Source: Patescibacteria group bacterium (GTDB lineage: Bacteria > Patescibacteriota > Minisyncoccia > Minisyncoccales > GWA2-38-27). Taken from it: a stretch of DNA of 33,618 nt. This document shows, piece by piece, positions 29,103 to 33,618 of this stretch (position 1 is the stretch's first letter; each line of letters begins with the position of its first letter). The translations under genes were made by a program, and so were the position numbers. The stretch covers positions 1-33,618 of the forward strand of contig JAHJSY010000004.1 of the NCBI GenBank assembly GCA_018830125.1, read 5' to 3'. The notes under the pieces are model-generated. The model worked only from the letters and a program-made list of their open reading frames with translations. It made no database searches and was not told where the DNA came from.

Positions 29103-29160
29103 AATGTTTTTCACCGAGTGTCAAACATCCTGAGATGTTGGTCACTCGGTGTAGAACATT
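29103..29160. repeat. Nested hairpin repeat, copy C (type 1, inverted relative to A)
   Basis: AATGTT (29103-29108) with AACATT (29155-29160), CACCGAGTG (29112-29120) with CACTCGGTG (29143-29151), and AACAT (29124-29128) with ATGTT (29135-29139). Its reverse complement equals copy A over about 60 bases except two bases that pair with each other. Confidence 0.92.
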
Positions 29161-29178
29161 TCGGATATTTTCTAATCG

Positions 29179-29234
29179 AATGTTCAACACTCGGTGACTA
29201 ACACTGCGGTGTTCGACACCGAGTGATTAACATC
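29179..29234. repeat. Nested hairpin repeat, copy D (type 2)
   Basis: Same as copy B, including the left flank TCGGATAttTTCTAATCG, except that the final outer arm is AACATC (29229-29234; one broken pair). It follows copy C after 18 bases, forming a two-hairpin block upstream of dnaB and of the small-gene island. The 421-base gap 29045-29465 holds the dnaB promoter, copies C and D, the island promoter and its leader. Confidence 0.9.
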
Positions 29235-29254
29235 CTCAGTATTTAGATTTGGGG

Positions 29255-29282
29255 TTGACAAAGGTGAAGAAATAAGTATAAT
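29255..29282 (+). promoter_or_regulatory. Strong promoter of the first small-gene unit
   Basis: TTGACA (29255-29260), 16 bases, TATAAT (29277-29282): perfect consensus boxes. A leader of about 65 bases precedes a Shine-Dalgarno at 29345-29352; it contains a small CCGC-GAGATA-GCGG hairpin. Confidence 0.85.
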
Positions 29283-29353
29283 GGAGAGTACATAGAACTT
29301 TGACAATAAACCGCGAGATAGCGGATTACATATACATTTAACAAGAGGAAAGA

Positions 29354-29462
29354 ATGTGAATTAATAATTGATGTTTTTCCGGAAGGGGAGAGCTGGAAGA
29401 GCATAAACGGATTTATGTCTCTAAATATTCGAAAGGACGCCAACTTTTTATTTGGAGATTAA
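29354..29462 (+). pseudogene. Possible small ORF, frameshifted at its start
   Basis: A good Shine-Dalgarno (AAGAGGAAAGA) is followed by ATG at 29354 and at once by TGA. Skipping one base (T29357) opens a 34-codon frame reading ELIIDVFPEGESWK, later FMSLNIRKDANFLFGD, to a TAA at 29460-29462. That is 3 bases before the next ATG. The composition and spacing look gene-like, but no ordinary start codon is in that frame. It may be a broken gene, a sequencing indel, or nothing. Confidence 0.35.
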
Positions 29463-29465
29463 AAA

Positions 29466-29717
29466 ATGAGAACTTCAAGACAAAATCTGAAGTGGAGAAA
29501 GAGGGAATGGAAAGGTGTTTCAAGAGAAACCAAAATCAAACTGTTGAAAGGTTTAGTCATTTTGACCTTGTTTCTCTTTGGTGTCAGTGCTTTGTTTAGC
29601 AACTTCGGGTGTGCGTTCACTCATAGAGGAGAGACCAGCGTTGGTCTCTTTAAGGATGTTGAAAGAACCACGAACGAAAGTTCGAGTTTATCTGTTCATC
29701 GTCCCGCACGCGATTGA
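29466..29717 (+). CDS. Small basic single-TM protein (hypothetical)
   Basis: An 83-residue protein: a strongly basic N-terminus (MRTSRQNLKWRKREWKGVSR), one membrane segment (about 28-46, LKGLVILTLFLFGVSALF), then FGCAFTHRG and a short polar tail. A GGAG Shine-Dalgarno lies 8-9 bases before the start, and the next gene's AGGAGG begins right after the stop. An 8-bp hairpin, AGAGACCA with TGGTCTCT (29630-29649), sits inside the 3' half. No family is recognised. The low-complexity tail makes the reading less certain than its neighbour. Confidence 0.55.
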   Translation: MRTSRQNLKWRKREWKGVSRETKIKLLKGLVILTLFLFGVSALFSNFGCAFTHRGETSVGLFKDVERTTNESSSLSVHRPARD

Positions 29718-29730
29718 GGAGGATAGAAAG

Positions 29731-30216
29731 ATGATTTACAAAAGGATGTTCTTCGTACTCCTTTTTGCATATCTTGTCTCCTTGATCGTTTTGCTTGAAA
29801 ATGAAGTATATCAAGCATTAATACCTCTGGCAGTAGGATTGTTTTCTTTTGCTCTTGCCTCTTTTGTATTCAGAAGCAGGATTATTTCCGTGATTTTCTT
29901 TGTTCTGATATTCGTGACATTATGCCAATTCGCTGTAACAGCGAAAAAAGCACAGACAGATGAGGTTTTTAGGCAACAACTTAAAACTGATTCTGTTGGT
30001 GTCTTTGTGGCAGATATTGTTCATGGATTCAAGAGAAATATCGGAATCACGAAAGAAATAAAGGAAGCCGCCATAGAAGCAAAAAACGGAGATGATTACA
30101 CAAAGTTGGAGAATATAAATCCCAGATATGCGACGATGATTGTCGTGGCACCAATAGGGATTTTCTTTCTCATTTTTCGGAAAGTGCCCAGAAAGGAGAT
30201 AAAAACAAAGAAGTAA
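29731..30216 (+). CDS. Multi-TM hypothetical membrane protein
   Basis: A 161-residue protein with three membrane segments packed in the first ~70 residues (MFFVLLFAYLVSLIVLL; LIPLAVGLFSFALASFVF; IISVIFFVLIFVTLCQF). A soluble part of about 60 residues follows (AKKAQTDEVFRQQLKTDSVG, IKEAAIEAKNGDDYTKLEN), then a last TM segment (ATMIVVAPIGIFFLIF) and a basic tail. The start at 29731 is chosen because AGGAGG lies 9 bases upstream; longer in-frame versions have no ribosome site. No family is recognised. It ends the first transcription unit of the small-gene island. Confidence 0.78.
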   Translation: MIYKRMFFVLLFAYLVSLIVLLENEVYQALIPLAVGLFSFALASFVFRSRIISVIFFVLIFVTLCQFAVTAKKAQTDEVFRQQLKTDSVGVFVADIVHGFKRNIGITKEIKEAAIEAKNGDDYTKLENINPRYATMIVVAPIGIFFLIFRKVPRKEIKTKK

Positions 30217-30222
30217 ATTTAA

Positions 30223-30255
30223 GCCCTTGTGAGATGTAATCGCAAGGGCCTTTTT
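30223..30255 (+). terminator. Terminator after the multi-TM gene
   Basis: GCCCTTG (30223-30229) pairs with CAAGGGC (30243-30249), extended by two inner pairs, with a 9-base loop and five T (30251-30255). Confidence 0.88.
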
Positions 30256-30262
30256 CTTGGGC

Positions 30263-30290
30263 TTGACAAATTCAATGGGCATGCTATAAT
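30263..30290 (+). promoter_or_regulatory. Promoter of the 59-codon gene
   Basis: TTGACA (30263-30268), 16 bases, TATAAT (30285-30290), both perfect, starting 7 bases after the previous terminator. Confidence 0.85.
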
Positions 30291-30346
30291 GTAATCAATC
30301 GTAAAAGGAGGGGATATTGTTAACCCAGTATCCGGGAGAGGAATGA

Positions 30347-30526
30347 ATGATGAAGGAAGGAAACGAAGAAGAAATGGAAAAAGTAGGGAAAAATGAACGG
30401 CAGAAAGAAAAAGAGTTTATGGTCGATCTAGAGAAATTTAGAATCGCCAAACGACAGAGCAGAGACATAGATGTCAGTATTCTTCAAACGAAGATTCTGA
30501 TAGACCACGGTGTCTGGATCGACTGA
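30347..30526 (+). CDS. Small charged protein, 59 residues (hypothetical)
   Basis: This short frame reads MMKEGNEEEMEKVGKNER, then FMVDLEKFRIAKRQSRDIDVSILQTKILIDHGVWID. It is very rich in Lys, Glu and Arg at the front, with a more ordered end. It has its own consensus promoter, a GAGAGG ribosome site 5-8 bases upstream (the second Met at 30350 is the better spaced) and a strong hairpin directly after the stop. That makes a real small gene likely. No membrane segment or known motif. Function unknown. Confidence 0.65.
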   Translation: MMKEGNEEEMEKVGKNERQKEKEFMVDLEKFRIAKRQSRDIDVSILQTKILIDHGVWID

Positions 30527-30535
30527 ACAAAAACA

Positions 30536-30564
30536 AAGGCCCATGTGCAATGCACATGGGCCTT
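30536..30564 (+). terminator. Palindromic terminator-like hairpin
   Basis: A nearly perfect palindrome (AAGGCCCATGTG with CACATGGGCCTT, centre CAATG) right after the 59-codon gene. The following T-run is weak (AATTT), so termination efficiency is uncertain. Confidence 0.75.
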
Positions 30565-30567
30565 AAT

Positions 30568-30595
30568 TTGACAACGATTTTCAAAAGAGTATTAT
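30568..30595 (+). promoter_or_regulatory. Promoter of the 71-codon gene
   Basis: TTGACA (30568-30573), 16 bases, TATTAT (30590-30595), a few bases after the preceding hairpin. Confidence 0.7.
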
Positions 30596-30653
30596 AGAAT
30601 TATGTTTGTTCTTTTATGTATGTGGGTTTAAAGGATTGTGAAAGGAGTAGTTT

Positions 30654-30869
30654 ATGCGCGAAAAAACAGAGCCAATAGCAAATTCGGGCTTACATAGGGA
30701 AATGATTATATCCGCCGCTTTACGAAAGGAGGTAAGAAGGCACGGACCGGAAGCGGTAGTGAGAAATCGTACCGGGGGGATCACTTTCGATCAGTTGAAA
30801 AAAAATGATCCTTTGGCAGCGGAAAGAATGGAACCAGAAATCAGCAAGATATTTGCATGCGCAAGGTAA
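30654..30869 (+). CDS. Small basic protein, 71 residues (hypothetical)
   Basis: A soluble, mostly charged protein: MREKTEPIANSGLHREMIIS, ALRKEVRRHGPEAVVRNRTGG, then FDQLKKNDPLAAERMEPEISKIFA. AAAGGAG sits 6 bases upstream, a classical Shine-Dalgarno. It has its own promoter and terminator, as do its two left neighbours. Helical content looks high. No family is recognised and no membrane segment is seen. G+C is higher than in the surrounding core genes, which fits acquisition from elsewhere or a distinct expression class. Confidence 0.68.
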   Translation: MREKTEPIANSGLHREMIISAALRKEVRRHGPEAVVRNRTGGITFDQLKKNDPLAAERMEPEISKIFACAR

Positions 30870-30907
30870 TTAAATAAAGGAAATAAAAAGACCCACAAAA
30901 CAACCCG

Positions 30908-30938
30908 AAAAAACCTACGCATAAGTGTAGGTTTTTTT
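30908..30938. terminator. Bidirectional terminator between the small-gene island and cysS
   Basis: An A-run plus CCTAC (to 30918) pairs with GTAGG plus a T-run (30927-30938) around an 8-base loop. It ends 2 bases from the cysS stop on the other strand, so it serves both directions. Confidence 0.9.
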
Positions 30939-30940
30939 AA

Positions 30941-32305
30941 TTATTTTAATTTTGGGCCTTGAGGAGTGTCTTCTATTTGATAGCCGAGTTTTTCAATTTC
31001 TTTTCTTATTTCATCTGATTTCTTCCATTCTTTTTCTTTTCTATATTGTTCCCTTTGCTTTGCAAGTTTTTTTATTTTCTCTGGAATTTTATTTTGCCGG
31101 CTGACGGATTTAATTTTATCTAAATCTAACCCAAATATCTTATCAAATTCTAAAAGCAAGTCATAATCTGCTTTATTACTTTTAATAAGTTTCCACATTA
31201 AAGCTAATGCCTTGGGAGTATTTAAATCATCATTTATATAACCCAAAAATTCTTTCTTATAATTTCCAACTGTACTATTGTACAGTGCGTGGTACAATTT
31301 TAATTTTGAAACCTTTTCGTAAAGGTTCTCAAGAGCATTTTGAGCTGATTCTAAAGACTTCCAGGAAAAAGCCAAAGGAGATTTATAATGAGTGGTTAAT
31401 GTTAGATATCGATAGGAGAGTGGGTTTATATTTTTTTTGATTAAGCTATCCAGGGTAATTATTTCTCCTTTTGATTTAGCCATTTTTTCTTTCTTAAGAA
31501 TAAGAAATTCATTATGTAGCCAATATTTAGCCAAGTTCTTGTTATATCCTGCTTCTGCTTGAGCTATCTCGTTGCTATGATGAACTGGGATGTGATCTAT
31601 TCCTCCGGTATGAATATCAAAAGGAAGTCCCAATTGATCTATGCCCATAACAACACATTCTGTGTGCCAGCCAGGAAAGCCAATTCCCCAAGGAGAATTC
31701 CACTCCATTTGTCTTTTCTTTTGGCTAAATTTCCAAAGAGCAAAATCGGTTGGATTCTTTTTTCCTTCAGTTGTTTCTATTCTTGCTTTATGAGTTCTTT
31801 TTTTAGATCCAGTTAATTTTCCATAGTCCTTTATTTTGGAAGTATCAAAATATATGCCGTCTTTTATTCTATATGTATAGCCCCTCTTCTCTAAAAGCTT
31901 GATTAAGTCAATTTGTTCTTTAATGTAGTCACTGGCTTTTGTCCATTCGCTTGGTTCTTTAATATTTAGCTTCTTAATATCTTTTTGAAAGACCTTGGTA
32001 TAAAATTCAGCTATTTGCCAGGCAGTTTTCTTTTCTCTTTTAGCTCCCAGCTCTATTTTATCTTCACCGGTATCGGCGTCAGAAACTAAATGACCAACAT
32101 CTGTTATATTTATCACATGCTTCACTTTATAATTATTATATTCCAACATCCTTTTAAGAATATCAGAGAAAAGATATGATCTTAGATTTCCGATATGAGC
32201 ATAGTTATAAACAGTTGGGCCACAAGTATAAAGACCAACCTTATTTTTCTTTAAGGACTTAAATATTTGCTTCTTTCTCCCAAGTGTATTATATAATTTA
32301 ATCAT
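30941..32305 (-). CDS. cysS: Cysteinyl-tRNA synthetase
   Basis: A class I synthetase that charges tRNA-Cys. The 454-residue protein has the N-terminal zinc/ATP region ([21 protein letters not shown], with the HIGN form of the HIGH motif at 37-40 and Cys28 as zinc ligand). Also present are NITDVGHL, the zinc-ligand segment [30 protein letters not shown] and the KMAKSKG form of KMSKS. The C-terminal anticodon-binding part is short ([20 protein letters not shown]), ending [11 protein letters not shown]. All key residues are intact. The promoter is leaderless type and diverges from the export-protein gene. Confidence 0.98.
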   Translation of the reverse strand: MIKLYNTLGRKKQIFKSLKKNKVGLYTCGPTVYNYAHIGNLRSYLFSDILKRMLEYNNYKVKHVINITDVGHLVSDADTGEDKIELGAKREKKTAWQIAEFYTKVFQKDIKKLNIKEPSEWTKASDYIKEQIDLIKLLEKRGYTYRIKDGIYFDTSKIKDYGKLTGSKKRTHKARIETTEGKKNPTDFALWKFSQKKRQMEWNSPWGIGFPGWHTECVVMGIDQLGLPFDIHTGGIDHIPVHHSNEIAQAEAGYNKNLAKYWLHNEFLILKKEKMAKSKGEIITLDSLIKKNINPLSYRYLTLTTHYKSPLAFSWKSLESAQNALENLYEKVSKLKLYHALYNSTVGNYKKEFLGYINDDLNTPKALALMWKLIKSNKADYDLLLEFDKIFGLDLDKIKSVSRQNKIPEKIKKLAKQREQYRKEKEWKKSDEIRKEIEKLGYQIEDTPQGPKLK

Positions 32306-32311
32306 TATCTT

Positions 32312-32340
32312 ATTTTAGCAAGCAAACTTGATTTTGTAAA
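32312..32340 (-). promoter_or_regulatory. cysS promoter, leaderless type
   Basis: On the minus strand, TTTACA (32340-32335), 17 bases, TAAAAT (32317-32312), then 6 bases to the ATG at 32305. Confidence 0.68.
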
Positions 32341-32366
32341 TTTAATAGATTATAATTAAGTATAAT
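32328..32366 (+). promoter_or_regulatory. Promoter of the small export-protein/dnaX unit
   Basis: TTGATT (32328-32333), 17 bases, TATAAT (32351-32356). A second TATAAT (32361-32366) lies 3 bases before the ATG at 32370. Its -35 box interleaves with that of the divergent cysS promoter. Confidence 0.6.
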
Positions 32367-32369
32367 TTT

Positions 32370-32828
32370 ATGTCGGAAGTATTAAATGTATTCTTATTGG
32401 CGATGACGCCGGTGGGGGAATTAAGGATTGCTATTCCTGTGGCATTGCTGGTTTATAATCTCAATTGGCTTTGGGCTTATTTTATTTCTGTTATTGGTAA
32501 TATTATCCCGGTTATTTTCCTACTTTTATTTCTGAGTCCTGTTTCCCGGTGGCTTTCTGATAAGTTGAGCTTTTGCGATAAATTCTTTAATTGGCTTTTT
32601 GAAAGAACCAGAAGAAAAAGTAGTCCCAGAATGGAAAAATATGGAGCTATAGCTTTGATAACATTTGTCGCTATTCCGTTGCCATTTACTGGTGCCTGGA
32701 CTGGATCAATAGTTGCCTTTTTGTTTAACATTCCTTTTAAGAAAGCTTTTCCTTTAATACTTTTAGGAGTTTTGATTTCTGGTGCTATAATGCTATTGTT
32801 AACTCAAACAGGATTATGGCTAAATTAG
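32370..32828 (+). CDS. Small multidrug-export-type membrane protein (COG2426-like)
   Basis: A 152-residue integral membrane protein of four or so helices. The opening LAMTPVGELRIAIPVAL (PxxELRxAIP motif), the middle FERTRRKSSPRMEKYGAIAL and IPLPFTGAWTGSIVAFLF match the family called putative small multidrug export proteins. That name rests on thin evidence; the fold resembles DedA/SNARE-associated half-transporters. The actual substrate is unknown. It overlaps the dnaX start by 13 bases, so the two are cotranscribed. Confidence 0.85.
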   Translation: MSEVLNVFLLAMTPVGELRIAIPVALLVYNLNWLWAYFISVIGNIIPVIFLLLFLSPVSRWLSDKLSFCDKFFNWLFERTRRKSSPRMEKYGAIALITFVAIPLPFTGAWTGSIVAFLFNIPFKKAFPLILLGVLISGAIMLLLTQTGLWLN

Positions 32829-33618
32829 TATTATATAGAAAATATAGACCGCAACAGTTCAACGAAATTATTGGACAAGAGCATGTTGTTCAAACATTAA
32901 CTAATGCTCTTGTTTCTGATTTAGTTTCTCATGCCTATATTTTTTCTGGTCCCCGTGGCTCGGGCAAAACAACTATTGCTCGTCTTTTAGCCAAGGCAGT
33001 TAATTGTCGCGATAGAAAAGAAGGTCAATTTGAACCATGCAATAAATGTTCGTCTTGCTTGGAAGTCAAAGGGGGAAGATCTTTAGATTTAATAGAAATA
33101 GATGCTGCTTCACATAGAGGAATTGATGAAATACGAGAATTAAAAGAAGGAATTAAATTTGCTCCAGCCAAAGAAAAATACAAGGTCTTTATAATAGATG
33201 AGTCACACCAACTCACCAAAGAAGCCGTTAATGCTCTTTTAAAAACGCTAGAAGAGCCACCGTCTCATGCTATATTTATTCTGGCAACGACAGAGATTCA
33301 TAAAATGATCCCAACTATTATTTCTCGATGTCAAAGATTTGATTTTAGGAAGTTGACATTAGATGAAATAATAAAAAGATTAGATATTGTTGCTAAAAAA
33401 GAAAAAGTGAAAATTGAGAAACCAGCTTTAGAGTTAATTGCCTTAAATTCGGGAGGAGCCATTAGAGATGCTGAAAGTTTGTTAGATCAGGTTTTAACTT
33501 TTGCTGGGATATTAGATAATACAGAAATTAAAATAGGGGATATTGGTGACTTGTTGGGATTAACAGATATGGCTATGGTGGGAGAGTTTGTTGATTGTCT
33601 TTCTGGAAAAAATAGGGA
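32816..33618 (+). CDS. dnaX: DNA polymerase III subunit gamma/tau, N-terminal part (cut by window edge)
   Basis: The clamp-loader ATPase. 267 codons are visible, starting MAKLVLYRKYRPQQFNEIIGQEHVV, the normal DnaX beginning. Walker A is GPRGSGKTT. The zinc module has Cys residues in VNCRDRKEGQFEPCNKCSSC. Walker B/DExx is FIIDESHQL, followed by ALLKTLEEPPSHAIFILATTE and the sensor-1/SRC region ISRCQRFDFRKL. A helical domain-III start (GDLLGLTDMAMVG) runs to the edge. The frame has no stop before 33618, so the C-terminus lies outside. It overlaps the upstream gene by 13 bases. Confidence 0.97.
   Translation, partial: MAKLVLYRKYRPQQFNEIIGQEHVVQTLTNALVSDLVSHAYIFSGPRGSGKTTIARLLAKAVNCRDRKEGQFEPCNKCSSCLEVKGGRSLDLIEIDAASHRGIDEIRELKEGIKFAPAKEKYKVFIIDESHQLTKEAVNALLKTLEEPPSHAIFILATTEIHKMIPTIISRCQRFDFRKLTLDEIIKRLDIVAKKEKVKIEKPALELIALNSGGAIRDAESLLDQVLTFAGILDNTEIKIGDIGDLLGLTDMAMVGEFVDCLSGKNR

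Noticed and set aside
29103-29234. CRISPR array
   Set aside because: Only two self-complementary units of different subtypes, with no regular spacers and no cas genes in the window.
1-33618. Recoded TGA (Gly), as in Gracilibacteria/Absconditabacteria
   Set aside because: Several intact genes end at TGA at the right family length and Trp is encoded by TGG throughout.

Overview
The window is about 33.6 kb of low-GC (roughly one third G+C by eye) bacterial chromosome. It most likely comes from a candidate phyla radiation / Patescibacteria genome, probably Parcubacteria-like. Reasons: compact genes with short or overlapping junctions; very little Shine-Dalgarno use in core genes, many of which have a -10 box directly in front of the ATG; a short division (dcw) cluster; small versions of many core proteins; and a CPR-style mix of single-copy genes (rplJ-rplL, lexA, mraZ-rsmH, rmuC, rplU, recR, dnaB, cysS, dnaX). 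The code is standard: TGA ends genes and TGG encodes Trp.

Layout, left to right. 1-3.3 kb: the end of an mltG-like gene, an XRE regulator with a frameshifted ImmA/IrrE-type metallopeptidase, and two membrane-anchored surface proteins. 3.3-4.5 kb: an L10-type leader and rplJ-rplL, ended by a strong terminator. 4.6-10 kb: one tight unit of lexA, a nuclease-methyltransferase fusion, a membrane protein, an S subunit and a frameshifted HD-domain protein. I read this as a BcgI-like two-component restriction-modification system apparently transcribed with lexA. 10-14.6 kb: a degenerate PP2C-like membrane protein, divergent from a small membrane protein and a membrane-anchored double-AAA Clp ATPase. 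14.6-15.3 kb: a HigBA-like toxin-antitoxin pair. 15.3-19.4 kb: the dcw cluster (mraZ, rsmH, ftsL-like, ftsI-like PBP, and a Mur-ligase-like protein without its ATP-binding loop), with an unusually rich upstream region holding a nested hairpin, DnaA-box-like sites and a 10-bp-phased MraZ-box array. 19.4-21.1 kb: separate LysM and 3D-domain proteins, tRNA-Glu(CUC), and a TrpR-like regulator bracketed by two copies of one hairpin. 21.1-24.8 kb: a calcium-type P-ATPase overlapping a cation exchanger. 24.8-29 kb: tandem small HTH regulators, rmuC, rplU, recR and dnaB. 29.2-30.9 kb: an island of small genes with strong TTGACA promoters, clear Shine-Dalgarno sites and strong terminators, unlike the rest. 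30.9-33.6 kb: cysS, a small export-type membrane protein and the start of dnaX.

The most striking non-coding signal is a dispersed 56-58 nt nested hairpin, present in four copies (1594-1651, 25545-25600, 29103-29160, 29179-29234). It has three stems separated by symmetric 3-nt internal loops. Two copies differ, after reverse complementing one, only by a compensating base-pair swap. At least three other repeat families are visible: a hairpin bracketing the TrpR-like gene, a TTCGTA/ATTGGCAT unit, and a CCCTGAGCC-type palindrome inserted inside the recR zinc finger. All functions are read from motifs and context by eye; no database search or folding was run.
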